DNA of 56,098 bases from a bacterium (GTDB lineage: Bacteria; Sysuimicrobiota; Sysuimicrobiia; Sysuimicrobiales; Segetimicrobiaceae), in assembly GCA_035307765.1 (NCBI GenBank), contig DATGHU010000041.1, positions 86,089 through 142,186 of the forward strand, read 5' to 3'. Made by a program: the position numbers and the translations under genes. Numbering within the stretch: position 1 is the first letter of the stretch; each line of letters opens with the position of its first letter. Positions 23,830 to 32,813 of the stretch are shown piece after piece. The notes beneath the pieces were generated by a model. The model was not told where the DNA came from. It did not search any database and saw only the letters and a program-made list of their open reading frames with translations.

Positions 23830-25113
23830 ATGATCGGTAAGCCGGTCTACGACGCGGCCGGAGAGGCGTTCGACACCGTCTCCGACCTGGTGATTTATCA
23901 TGGGACCGAGAAGTTCCCGCGGATCTCGGGGGTCCTGCTGAACGGCGACCGCAGCCGCGTCGCCGTCATCCCGTGGGATGCGGTCGCCGAGTTTTCGCCC
24001 GGCGGCATCCGGCTCCGCGTGGAGCGCCGCCGACTCGCCCCCCGGCCGCTGCAGCCCGACGAGATTCTCCTTCGCGAAGATATCCTCGACACGCAGGTGG
24101 TCGACACCGACGACATCAAGGTCGTCCGGGTCAACGACCTCGAGTTGCGGCAGGTCGGCAACGAGGTGCGCGTGGCCGGGGCGGATGTCGGCACGCGCTC
24201 GCTCCTCCGGCGGCTGGGGCTCGAGCCGGTCGTCTGCCGCGCGTTTGAGCGGGTGGGGCGGCCGTTGCAGAACCGGATCATCCCTTGGAACCTCGTCGCC
24301 GTGCTCGGCGGGACGATGACCCCCCTGCGATTGAGCATCTCGCGGGAGAAGCTCAAGAATATCCACCCGGCGGACCTGGCGGATCTGCTCGAGGATCTCG
24401 ATCGGGACGAGCGGGTCGAAGTGATGACCGCGCTCGCCGACGAGCACGCCGCCGACGTGCTCGAGGAAGCCGAGCCGGACGTGCAAACGACGGTCATCCA
24501 GGAACTGCCGAGTGAGCGGGCCGCCGATATCCTCGAGGAGATGAAGCCCGATGAGGCGGCGGACGTCCTCGGGGAGCTCCCCGAGGCCCAGGCCGAAGAC
24601 CTGATCGCCCGCATGGAGGACGATAAGGCCGAGGAGGTCACCCGGCTGCTCCAGTACGAGCCCGAGACCGCCGCGGGCAAGATGACGACCGAGTTCATCG
24701 CCCTGTCCGTGTCGATGACGGTGGACCAGGTCATCGCGCGGCTGCGGGAAACCAAGCCGGACTCTGAAACGATCTACTACCTCTACGTCGTCGACGACGG
24801 CGGGCGCCTCGCCGGCGTCCTCTCGATCCGCAGCTTGGTCACCGCGGCGTCGGGCACGCCCATCTCCCAGTTGATGCGGGCGGACGTGATCTACGTCCGC
24901 GTCGACGCCAGCGTCGAGGACGTCGCGGGGGCTCTGGTGAAGTACGACCTGCTGGCGGTGCCCGTGGTCGAGGAGGACGGCCGGCTCATCGGCATCGTCA
25001 CGATCGACCACCTCATCGACATCTTGCTGGAAAAGTACGGTCCCCGGAAGCTCGGGGGCGGGTTCGACCTGCTCCGCCGCAAGGCGGCCAGGGAGGGGCC
25101 GGGGGTCCGATGA
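23830..25113 (+). CDS. PRC-barrel / MgtE-N / CBS soluble sensor protein
   Basis: A soluble protein of 427 residues from this ATG. A PRC-barrel-like pair covers about 1-160 (MIGKPVYDAAGEAFDTVSDL; NRIIPWNLVAVL). The MgtE N-terminal helical repeat domain covers about 180-290 (HPADLADLLEDLD, ERAADILEEMKPDEAADVLG), ending in YEPETAAGKMTTEFIAL, and two CBS domains follow (YLYVVDDGGRLAGVLSIRSL; VPVVEEDGRLIGIVTIDHL). The membrane pore of MgtE is absent. In MgtE these parts sense cytosolic Mg2+ and gate the channel. The gene overlaps the next, an Nramp-type carrier, by four bases. 23830 is the first canonical start, but a GGAGGG lies 26 bases upstream and is ideally placed for ACG at 23812, which would add six residues. 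Confidence 0.88.
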   Translation: MIGKPVYDAAGEAFDTVSDLVIYHGTEKFPRISGVLLNGDRSRVAVIPWDAVAEFSPGGIRLRVERRRLAPRPLQPDEILLREDILDTQVVDTDDIKVVRVNDLELRQVGNEVRVAGADVGTRSLLRRLGLEPVVCRAFERVGRPLQNRIIPWNLVAVLGGTMTPLRLSISREKLKNIHPADLADLLEDLDRDERVEVMTALADEHAADVLEEAEPDVQTTVIQELPSERAADILEEMKPDEAADVLGELPEAQAEDLIARMEDDKAEEVTRLLQYEPETAAGKMTTEFIALSVSMTVDQVIARLRETKPDSETIYYLYVVDDGGRLAGVLSIRSLVTAASGTPISQLMRADVIYVRVDASVEDVAGALVKYDLLAVPVVEEDGRLIGIVTIDHLIDILLEKYGPRKLGGGFDLLRRKAAREGPGVR

Positions 25114-26396
25114 GCTTTACGCCGCCGCTCCTCCGCCGCGCCACCCAGAGTGCGGCGATCAGCCGGCTCATGATCTTTTTCGCCATCATGGGGCCCGGCA
25201 TCATCACCCAAAACGTCGACAACGATGCCGGGGGGATCACCACCTACTCGCTCGCCGGGGCGGGGTTCGGCTACGCCATGCTCTGGACCATGATCCCGAT
25301 CACCATCGCGCTCTACGTCGTCCAGGAGATGGCGGCGCGGCTCGGGGCCGTGACCGGACACGGCCTGGCGGACCTGATCCGCGAGCGGTACGGGGTGCGG
25401 ATAACTACCCTCGTCATGCTGGCCTTGCTCCTTGCCGACTTCGGGAACACGATGGCGGAGTTTTCGGGGCTGGCCGCGGGCGGGGAGATCTTCGGCGTGT
25501 CCAAGTACATCCTGGTCCCCATTGGCGCCCTGGCGGTGTGGTGGCTCGTGCTGAAGGGGACGTTCCGCTCGGTTGAGCGGGTGTTTCTCATCGCCAGCGC
25601 GTTCTACATCTCGTATATCGTCTCCGGGGTGCTGGCGCATCCCGACTGGGGGCAGGTGCTTCGGGCCACGGTCGTCCCGTCGTTCCAAATCCGGACCGAC
25701 TACATCATCCTGCTGGTCGGCGTCGTGGGCACGACGATCGCGCCCTGGATGCAGTTCTACCTCCAGTCGGCCGTGGTGGAGAAGCGGATCACCGTCAAGG
25801 AGTACGGCTATACCCGGGCCGACGTGCTGATCGGGTCGATCATGACGGACGTGGTGGCCTGGTTCATCATCGTGGCGTGCGGTGCCACGATCTTCGCGCA
25901 CCACCTGCATGTGGAGACGGTGGGGGACGCCGCGCGGGCGCTCGGCCCGCTGGCGGGGCGGTACGCGTCCGATCTGTTTGCCTTCGGGCTGATCAACGCG
26001 TCGCTCTTCTCGGCCAGCGTCCTGCCGCTCGCCACCTCCTACTACGTCTGCGAGGCGCTCGGCTTCGAGGCCGGGGTCGACCGCACGGCCCGGGAGGCCC
26101 CCGTCTTCTACGGCCTCTACGCCGCGCTGATCGTCGGCGCGTGCATCGTCGTGCTGCTGCCGAACGCGCCCCTGCTCGCGATTCTCTTCCTCTCACAGGT
26201 GGCGAACGGGGTGCTGCTGCCGTTCATCCTCATCTTCATGCTGCTGCTGGTGAACCGGAAGCGGCTGATGGGGAAGTTCACGAACTCGCGCCTGTTCAAC
26301 GTCATTGCCTGGATCACCGTCGTCGTCATGATCGCGCTGACGCTGGCCTTGGTCATCACCCAGATCTTCCCGATCGGCGGCCCCGCACCCGGGTAA
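25110..26396 (+). CDS. Nramp-like divalent metal transporter with altered metal-site motifs
   Basis: A polytopic membrane protein of 428 residues with about 11 hydrophobic segments and the Nramp/SLC11 fold. In helix 1 the canonical DPGN is DAGG (NVDNDAGGITTYS). In helix 6 the canonical M-P-H-N region reads TTIAPWMQFYLQS, so the metal-binding methionine is alanine and the histidine is tryptophan. This departs from Mn/Fe Nramps and recalls the Nramp-related Mg2+ transporters, which I remember as also lacking that methionine. Its ATG overlaps the stop of the MgtE-N/CBS gene (ATGA), so the two should be made together. A carrier for Mg2+ or another hard ion, regulated by the partner, is my inference. 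Confidence 0.88.
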   Translation: MSFTPPLLRRATQSAAISRLMIFFAIMGPGIITQNVDNDAGGITTYSLAGAGFGYAMLWTMIPITIALYVVQEMAARLGAVTGHGLADLIRERYGVRITTLVMLALLLADFGNTMAEFSGLAAGGEIFGVSKYILVPIGALAVWWLVLKGTFRSVERVFLIASAFYISYIVSGVLAHPDWGQVLRATVVPSFQIRTDYIILLVGVVGTTIAPWMQFYLQSAVVEKRITVKEYGYTRADVLIGSIMTDVVAWFIIVACGATIFAHHLHVETVGDAARALGPLAGRYASDLFAFGLINASLFSASVLPLATSYYVCEALGFEAGVDRTAREAPVFYGLYAALIVGACIVVLLPNAPLLAILFLSQVANGVLLPFILIFMLLLVNRKRLMGKFTNSRLFNVIAWITVVVMIALTLALVITQIFPIGGPAPG

Positions 26397-26401
26397 GGCG
26401 G

Positions 26402-27280
26402 ATGCGACCGGACCGGCTGGTAGCGACGTTCAGCATCGTGGCGCGCGATCCCGCGGTCGACGAGTGGGGGATCGCGGTGCAGAGCCGATTCCTCGCCGTC
26501 GGCGCCGTGGTCCCCTGGGCGCAGGCGGGGGTGGGGGGCGTGGCCACCCAGGCCTGGGCCAACGTGGCGTACGGCCCGGCGGCCCTAAGGTGGCTCCGCG
26601 ACGGCCTCTCCGCTGCGGATGTGGTCGACCGCCTCGTCGCCGCGGACGAAGGTCGGGATCACCGTCAACTGGGCGTGGTGGACGCCCAAGGTGGGTCGGC
26701 GGCCTGGACCGGTCCCCGCTGCTTCCGTTGGGCCGGCCACCGCAGCGGCGTCAACTACACTTGCCAGGGGAACATCCTGGCCGGGGAGGCGGTTATCCTC
26801 GCCATGGAGGACTCGTTTCTCGGGTCGCGCGGCCCGTTGTCCCATCGGCTCGTCGCCGCGCTGCGGGCCGGGCAGCAGGCGGGCGGCGACAGCCGCGGTC
26901 AGCAGTCGGCGGCGCTGCTGGTCGTGCGCGAAGGAGGCGGGTACGGGGGGTCGACCGATCGGGCGGTCGACCTGCGGGTCGACGACCACGCGTCGCCGAT
27001 CGACGAGCTCGACCGCCTGCTCGCCCTCCACCGGGTGTTCTTCTCGCCCGCCACCGCCCAGTTGACGCGCGCGGCCGGCAACGTCGTGCGGGAGATGCAG
27101 GAGATCTTGACGAAGCAGGGCTACTATCACGGTCCGATCTCCGCCGAGTACGACGCGGCGACCCGCGCCGCGTTCAAGCAGTTCTGTCACATGGAAAACT
27201 TCGAAGCGCGCTACCGGGAGGATGAGTTTGTGGACCGCGAGGTGCTGACCTTTATGCGGGGCCGGTACGGCGATGCCTGA
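26402..27280 (+). CDS. DUF1028 (Ntn-hydrolase-like) protein with C-terminal peptidoglycan-binding-like domain
   Basis: A 292-residue protein. Residues 1-205 match DUF1028: it opens RLVATFSIVARDPAVDEWGI, continues VGAVVPWAQAGVGGVATQAW and NYTCQGNILAGEAVI, and has an Ntn-hydrolase-like layout. The last 80 residues (EMQEILTKQGYYHGPISAEY, RAAFKQFCHMENFEARYRED) form the short putative peptidoglycan-binding module often attached to it. The function of DUF1028 is unproven. It starts five bases after the Nramp stop and overlaps the next gene by eight bases, so it belongs to the same operon. No signal peptide is visible, which sits oddly with a wall-binding module. Confidence 0.88.
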   Translation: MRPDRLVATFSIVARDPAVDEWGIAVQSRFLAVGAVVPWAQAGVGGVATQAWANVAYGPAALRWLRDGLSAADVVDRLVAADEGRDHRQLGVVDAQGGSAAWTGPRCFRWAGHRSGVNYTCQGNILAGEAVILAMEDSFLGSRGPLSHRLVAALRAGQQAGGDSRGQQSAALLVVREGGGYGGSTDRAVDLRVDDHASPIDELDRLLALHRVFFSPATAQLTRAAGNVVREMQEILTKQGYYHGPISAEYDAATRAAFKQFCHMENFEARYREDEFVDREVLTFMRGRYGDA

Positions 27281-28391
27281 CGACCGCTGGGCCGGACCGA
27301 TCCCCACGCTGCACGACGTCGTTCGGGCGCGCCGGATCCTGGCGCCCCACCTGCCTCGGACGCCCCTCCTGCACGCGCCCGCGCTCGATCGGCTGCTCGG
27401 CGCGCGGGTCTACGTGAAGTGCGAGAACGTCCTGCCGACGGGCGCGTTCAAGGTGCGGGGCGGGATCAACCTCCTGAGCAGCTTCGGGCCGGAGGAGCGC
27501 CGGCGGGGGGTGATCACCGCCAGCACGGGGAACCACGGGCAGTCGATCGCCTACGCCGGACGGATGCTGGGGATCCCGGTCACCATCGGCGCGCCTCTGG
27601 AGAGCAACCCCCTCAAGATCGCCGCGATGCGCGCGCTGGGCGCGCGGGTGGTCCTCGAGGGGCGGGACTTCGACGAGGCACGCGAGTGGGTGGAGCGGAC
27701 GGCGCAGGCCGAGGGGTCCCGGTACGTCCATTCCGCGAACGAGCCGCTGCTCATCGCCGGGGTGGGGACCGCCAGCCTCGAGGTGATGGAGGAGCTCCCC
27801 GAGGTTGACGCGATCCTGGTTCCGATCGGCGCCGGGAGCGGCGCGTGCGGCCACTGCATTACCGCGAAGGCGATCAGCCCGAAGGTGGAGGTGATCGGCG
27901 TGCAGGCCGAACTGGCCAACCCCGTCTACCGGTCCCTCAAAGAAGGGGGAATGGTCTCCCTGGATCGCATGGAGACCTTCGCCGAGGGGATCGCCACCCG
28001 GGTGCCGTTCGCCTTGCCGATCACGATCCTGCGACGCCATCTGGACGACATCGTGCTCGTCAGTGACGACGAGATGATGGATGCGATTCTCCTCCTGGCG
28101 GAGGCCGCGCGCCAGACCGCCGAGGGGGCCGGCGCGGCCAGCCTGGCCGCCGCCCTCCGGCTGGGGGTCCGCCTCCAGGGGAAGACGGTCGTGCTCATCT
28201 TGAGCGGCGGGAACATTCCCCTCGAGACGCTGAGCGGAGTGTACGATGCCGACCGTGTCCGGCGCGTCGCCGCGCGGCTGCGCCGCGCGACCCCCGACGG
28301 CCCGGGGGGCGATGCGCCGTCGACACCGGACGATCGACTTCGGACGACGCGGGTCCCGGGACCGGCGTCCGCTGGGAGGACGGATCGATGA
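27273..28391 (+). CDS. PLP-dependent threonine/serine dehydratase-like enzyme
   Basis: A fold-type II PLP enzyme of 372 residues. The Schiff-base lysine is in LPTGAFKVRGG near residue 59, the STGNHGQSIAYA loop near 88 holds the substrate carboxylate, and VPIGAGSGACG near 188 binds the cofactor phosphate. The length and lack of an ACT domain fit catabolic threonine dehydratase, serine racemase or the related hydroxyaspartate/diaminopropionate lyases rather than biosynthetic IlvA. The last 40 residues are low-complexity and Arg/Pro-rich. It overlaps DUF1028 by eight bases and the UroD-family gene by four, in a tightly coupled operon. The substrate is uncertain. Confidence 0.9.
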   Translation: MPDDRWAGPIPTLHDVVRARRILAPHLPRTPLLHAPALDRLLGARVYVKCENVLPTGAFKVRGGINLLSSFGPEERRRGVITASTGNHGQSIAYAGRMLGIPVTIGAPLESNPLKIAAMRALGARVVLEGRDFDEAREWVERTAQAEGSRYVHSANEPLLIAGVGTASLEVMEELPEVDAILVPIGAGSGACGHCITAKAISPKVEVIGVQAELANPVYRSLKEGGMVSLDRMETFAEGIATRVPFALPITILRRHLDDIVLVSDDEMMDAILLLAEAARQTAEGAGAASLAAALRLGVRLQGKTVVLILSGGNIPLETLSGVYDADRVRRVAARLRRATPDGPGGDAPSTPDDRLRTTRVPGPASAGRTDR

Positions 28392-29368
28392 ACCACCGCG
28401 AGATTGTCGAATCCGCCGTGCGCGGTGAACGGCCGGAACGGATTCCCATCGCGCTGTGGCGTCATTTCCCCGGCGATGACCAACGGGCCGAGAAGCTGGC
28501 GCAGGCCCACCTCGCGTTTTACAAACAGTACGACGTCGACATCCTCAAGGTGACCCCGGCGAGCGGGTACTACGGCGACGACTGGGGGCTCCGCGCCGGC
28601 TACAAGCCGAACCGGGAGGGGGTCCGCACGTACGGGGACCGCCCGATCAAGAAGGCCACGGATTGGGAGCGGCTGCGCCGACTTGACGTGAGCCAGGGCG
28701 CCTACGGCCGCGAGGCGCAGGCGATCCGCATGGTCAGCGAGGCGGTGGGCGCGGAAGTGCACGTGCTCGAGACGGTGTTCAGCCCCCTGTCCATCGCGCG
28801 GACGCTGGCCGGGGAGCACGCCAGCGTCCGCTACCTGCGCGAGGATCCCGAGGCGCTGCACAGCGGATTGCAGGTGATCGCGGAGGTCACCCGTGATTTT
28901 GTCCGCGGGGTGATGGCGGCGGGGGCGGATGGAATTTTCTTCAGCACGCAGATGGCGACGACCGATCTCCTCACCCGTGAGGAGTACGAGGAGTTTGGCC
29001 GGCCGTACGATCTGATGGTGCTCGAGGCCGCGACGACCGGGCTCGTCTTCCTGCACATCCACGGCGTCCACATCATGTTTGATCTCTTCCCCGACTATCC
29101 CGTCCATGTCATCAACTGGCACGCGCGCGAGACGCCTCCCAAGATCGCTGACGCCCGCGCCGAGATCGCCTCGACGTGCCTGGCGTGTGGCATCGACGCA
29201 TGGAACACCCTGGCCAAAGGTACCCCGGATGCCGTGGCGCGGGAGGTCCAGGATGCCATCGCCCAAACGGGAGGACGTGGGCACATCGTGACGACGGGCT
29301 GCGTGATGCCGATCGATACCCCGGAGGCGAACATCCGGGCCGCGATCGCGGCCGCGCGAGACGCCTGA
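28388..29368 (+). CDS. Uroporphyrinogen decarboxylase (UroD/MtaA) superfamily protein
   Basis: A TIM-barrel protein of 326 residues of the UroD superfamily: RPERIPIALWRHFPGDDQ near the N-terminus, QYDVDILKVTP, and at the C-terminus GRGHIVTTGCVMPIDTPEAN followed by a helix, the standard closing pattern. It lacks the RQAGRYLP signature of true haem-pathway HemE, so it more likely belongs to the uncharacterised or methyltransferase-like branch (MtaA-type). No corrinoid protein lies nearby. The ATG overlaps the preceding stop. Role unknown; linkage to the amino-acid lyase upstream and aconitase downstream suggests carbon or one-carbon metabolism, but this is guesswork. Confidence 0.85.
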   Translation: MNHREIVESAVRGERPERIPIALWRHFPGDDQRAEKLAQAHLAFYKQYDVDILKVTPASGYYGDDWGLRAGYKPNREGVRTYGDRPIKKATDWERLRRLDVSQGAYGREAQAIRMVSEAVGAEVHVLETVFSPLSIARTLAGEHASVRYLREDPEALHSGLQVIAEVTRDFVRGVMAAGADGIFFSTQMATTDLLTREEYEEFGRPYDLMVLEAATTGLVFLHIHGVHIMFDLFPDYPVHVINWHARETPPKIADARAEIASTCLACGIDAWNTLAKGTPDAVAREVQDAIAQTGGRGHIVTTGCVMPIDTPEANIRAAIAAARDA

Positions 29369-29455
29369 GGCCGGTCTCGCGTCGCGTATCGGAGGCCTCC
29401 CGGCTCCTGAGGGGGTGGGGGAGGGAGCGCTGAGGGTGTCATGAGGGGGAGGTCG

Positions 29456-31399
29456 ATGGGCGAGACTCTGACCCGGAAGATTCTGAAGGCACACCTCGTG
29501 GACGGCCGGTTGGCCGCGGGCGAGGAGATCGGGATTCGGGTGGATGAGATCCTGATCCAGGACATCACCGGGACCGCGGCGGTGCTGCACTTTGAGGCGA
29601 TGGCTCTCGAGCGGATCCGGTGCAAGATCGCCTGCGTCTACGGCGACCACAACGTGCTGCAAGTGAGCGAGGAGAACACCGAGGACCACGTCTATCTCTC
29701 GACCGCGGCGCGCAGATACGGGATGTGGTGGGGCAAGCCGGGCGCCGGGATCGGCCACCAGATCCACCAGGAGCACTTCGCCTGTCCAGGCGACACCGCG
29801 CTGGGGGCGGACAGCCACACGCCGCACATCGGCGGGATGGGCGTCTATGCGATGGGGGCCGGCGGGCTGGACGTCGCGGTGGCGATGGGGGGCGGCCCCT
29901 ATTACTTCGACACGCCGTCCGTCGTCCGGGTCCAGCTGACCGGGGCGCTTCGGCCGTGGTCGACGGCCAAGGACGTCATCCTCGAGATGCTGCGCCGGAA
30001 AACCGCGAAGGGCGGATTCGGCAAGGTCTTCGAGTACGTGGGGCCCGGGATTCAGCACCTCAACGTTCAGCAACGGATCACCATCTGCAACATGGGCGCG
30101 GAGCTGGGGGCGACCACCTCGGTCTTCCCCTCCGATGGGGTCACCCGGGACTATATGCGGCGGATCGGGCGGGAGAAGGACTGGCGGGAGATGCTGCCGG
30201 ATCCGGACGCCGGATACGACGAGTCGATGGAGATCGATCTCGGCACGATCGAGCCGCTGGTGGCGCTCCCCAGCAACCCGGACAAGGTCGTCCCCATCTC
30301 CCAGGCCGAGGGGGTGAAGGTGGACCAGGTGATGGTGGGGTCCTGTACCAACGGCTCGTACATGGACCTCCAGGCCGTGGCCAAGATCGTCAGGGGGCGC
30401 AAGGTCCACCCCGACGTCACCTTCTTCATCCATCCCAGCAGCCGTCTGGACCTCGAACTGCTGGCCCGAGAGGGGTTGCTGACGGACCTCATCGCCGCCG
30501 GCGTGAACGTCGAGGCGGCCACCTGCGGGGCCTGCATCGGGGTGGGGCATGTGCCGGCGAAGGGCATGAAGGCGCTGCGCGCCATCAACCGGAACTTCAA
30601 GGGGCGGACCGGCCAGAAAGACGACGAGGTCTACCTCGCGTCGAGCGAGGTTGCCGCGGCCACGGCGATCGCCGGCGTGATCACCGATCCTCGGAAGCTG
30701 GGGATCCCCGCGCCGGGACAGCACGAACCGGCGGGGATCGACCAGGACAACAGCAGCCTCGTCCCTCCCGCCCCGGAGGCGGAGGCGCCGAAGGTCAGGG
30801 TGGTCAAGGGCGACAACATCCAGGTGATCCCGCTGAAGGGCGCGCTCGAGGCGACGCTTCGCGGCGAGGTGCTGATCGCGCTCGGCGACAACATCAGCAC
30901 CGACCACATCATGCCGGCGGGCTCGCAGATCCTCCGCTACCGCTCGAACATTCCCAAGCTCTCCGACTACGTCTTCAACCGCGTCGACCCCGAGTTCCCG
31001 ACCCGGGCCAAAGCCAAGAAGGGTGGGTTCATCGTCGGCGGCAGCAACTACGGGCAGGGCAGCAGCCGCGAGCACGCGGCGATCGCGCCGATGTACCTGG
31101 GGGTCGTGGGGGTGATCGTGAAGGACTTCGCCCGCATCCATCTGGCGAACTTGATCAACTGGGGAATCGTGCCCATGACGTTCGTCGATCCGGCCGACCA
31201 CGGCCGGGTGCGGCAGGGCGATGTCCTCGAGGTCCCCGGCCTGCGCCGTCAGGTCGAGTCCGGCGCGGACACCGTCCAGGTGAAGAACGTCACCCAGGGT
31301 ACCGCGTTTCCCGTCGCCCTCAACCTGAACACGCGGGAGCGCGGCTACCTGCTGGCTGGGGGAAAGCTCGCCTACACCAAGGCGCATCCAATCCACTAG
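29456..31399 (+). CDS. Aconitate hydratase (Aquifex-type)
   Basis: A 647-residue [4Fe-4S] enzyme interconverting citrate and isocitrate in the TCA cycle. Cluster cysteines are in GSCTNGSYMDL and ATCGACIGVG. DSHTPHIGGMG near 120 and the swivel-domain motif GGSNYGQGSSREHAA near 525 carry active-site residues. The length and single-chain order match the short Aquifex-type aconitase rather than the 890-residue AcnA. The start at 29456 gives the family opening MGETLTRKIL. An ATG at 29441 has a better-spaced GAGG and would add five residues. It follows the UroD-family gene by 87 bases, same strand. Confidence 0.95.
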   Translation: MGETLTRKILKAHLVDGRLAAGEEIGIRVDEILIQDITGTAAVLHFEAMALERIRCKIACVYGDHNVLQVSEENTEDHVYLSTAARRYGMWWGKPGAGIGHQIHQEHFACPGDTALGADSHTPHIGGMGVYAMGAGGLDVAVAMGGGPYYFDTPSVVRVQLTGALRPWSTAKDVILEMLRRKTAKGGFGKVFEYVGPGIQHLNVQQRITICNMGAELGATTSVFPSDGVTRDYMRRIGREKDWREMLPDPDAGYDESMEIDLGTIEPLVALPSNPDKVVPISQAEGVKVDQVMVGSCTNGSYMDLQAVAKIVRGRKVHPDVTFFIHPSSRLDLELLAREGLLTDLIAAGVNVEAATCGACIGVGHVPAKGMKALRAINRNFKGRTGQKDDEVYLASSEVAAATAIAGVITDPRKLGIPAPGQHEPAGIDQDNSSLVPPAPEAEAPKVRVVKGDNIQVIPLKGALEATLRGEVLIALGDNISTDHIMPAGSQILRYRSNIPKLSDYVFNRVDPEFPTRAKAKKGGFIVGGSNYGQGSSREHAAIAPMYLGVVGVIVKDFARIHLANLINWGIVPMTFVDPADHGRVRQGDVLEVPGLRRQVESGADTVQVKNVTQGTAFPVALNLNTRERGYLLAGGKLAYTKAHPIH

Positions 31400-31484
31400 G
31401 CGGAGCGTTCCGACGGCGCGGAGCGGGGCGCGGGCGACGGCTGCCCACGTCCGCCCGGCGGGCGCGGCCGAGGCGGGCTGAGGA

Positions 31485-32306
31485 ATGATTGCGTTCTCGA
31501 CCGGATCGCTGTATACGTACGGGCTCGCCCGGGCGGCACACCTGGCGGCGGACGCGGGGTTCGACGGCTTGGAGATCATGGTCGACGACCGCTGGGACAC
31601 CCAGGACGCGGCGTACCTGACGGAACTCGCACGCACCGTGCGGATTCCGATCTTGAGTCTCCACGCGCCGTTCCGGCCGGGGCCGGACGGCAGAAGGGAC
31701 GAGGTCGAGCGCCTGACCCGGACCGTGGATCTCGCCCGCGCGGTCGGCGCCCGCACGGTGGTGGTGCATCCGCCCGTGCGCTATCGATGGGTGACGCTGC
31801 GCTATCCGCCCTACCTTAACGTGTCTGTGCTCACCCCGTTCAGGCAGGTGACCCGCTACCACCGGTGGCTGCGAGGCGAGCTGGACGCCTATGGCGCCGG
31901 GATCGGGATCACCGTCGCGGTGGAAAACATGCCGCGCCACCGGCTGGGGTTCCGGACCGTCAACCTGTTCGACCTGAATGAGATCCGCGACCTCCGGCAC
32001 TTCCCCGCGCTGACGCTGGACACGACCCACATCGGAACCTGGGGGGTCGATCTGCTCGATACCTATCAAGTGCTCGCCGATCGCGTGACCCACGTCCACC
32101 TCTCCAACTACAACGGACGGCAGCACCGCCTCCCGGACGACGGGTCGCTGGCGCTGGGGCCCTTTCTCCGCGCGCTCCACCGGCATGGGTTCGCGGGGGC
32201 GATCGTGGTCGAGCTCGACCCCGATTCGGCGGGGGCCGGGGACGACGCGCGCGTCCGGGAGCGGCTGGGCCGGGCGATCGGATTCTGCCGGCAGCATTTC
32301 GGATAA
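31485..32306 (+). CDS. Sugar phosphate isomerase/epimerase (AP endonuclease 2-type TIM barrel)
   Basis: A 273-residue TIM barrel of the xylose-isomerase-like superfamily. Metal-site residues are visible at strand ends: SLHAPF, VVVHPPV, VAVENMPRH, LTLDTTHIG, THVHLSNYN and IVVELDP. Such proteins act as sugar or inositol epimerases/isomerases or, less often, endonuclease IV; the missing DNA-binding loops argue against the latter. It is the last gene of the plus-strand run, 85 bases after aconitase. GAGGA lies directly before the ATG. Confidence 0.85.
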   Translation: MIAFSTGSLYTYGLARAAHLAADAGFDGLEIMVDDRWDTQDAAYLTELARTVRIPILSLHAPFRPGPDGRRDEVERLTRTVDLARAVGARTVVVHPPVRYRWVTLRYPPYLNVSVLTPFRQVTRYHRWLRGELDAYGAGIGITVAVENMPRHRLGFRTVNLFDLNEIRDLRHFPALTLDTTHIGTWGVDLLDTYQVLADRVTHVHLSNYNGRQHRLPDDGSLALGPFLRALHRHGFAGAIVVELDPDSAGAGDDARVRERLGRAIGFCRQHFG

Positions 32307-32813
32307 CCCCGATCCCTTCGGATGACACGCCCGATCGTGCGCAGATCGTTACACGCACGCGCGCTGTGCAGAACACGCTGATGGAGGTTCCACATCCTAG
32401 ACCGCAGTACCGCGGATTCGTCTACTACCTGCGTGACGACGACGATCCGGGGCTTGAACGTCCTATGCCTGCTGCAGGGGCTGTGCCATTCGAAAAGATC
32501 GAGAGCCTGTCAAACCTTGTGCGTGTGTCGGGGGCAGGCCGCCAAGGGCCGACGCATGAAGGCATTGCTACTCATGCTTCCGACCGACTTCTGCGCCCGG
32601 AGCCAGCGCAGGGCTCGCTTCAGGTCGGAGAGACGGTGTCAATCATCGTCCCCCTCCCGAGGGGTCCTTGACCACGACATGGAGCAGGCGAAAGCGCTGA
32701 CACACGACGGGCATGGGAGACGTCGGCTCACGCCCCAGGCGCGCATTCCCGAGAAAAGTAGCGCTACCGTGACGAGTCCTCGAATAGGGGCCGCGTTCGC
32801 TCATGGGAGAGCG
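32307..32813. other. Intergenic, decayed sequence without a recognisable gene
   Basis: About 500 bases with lower GC than the flanks and no frame with family resemblance or a ribosome-binding site. It leads into a DNA-ligase remnant at 32814-32927 and is best read as degraded coding sequence. Confidence 0.35.

Noticed and set aside
27926-31756. A 1276-codon open frame antisense to the dehydratase, UroD-like and aconitase genes
   Set aside because: It is a shadow of high-GC coding sequence on the other strand; the sense genes have clear family motifs, and the antisense translation is low-complexity with no domain.
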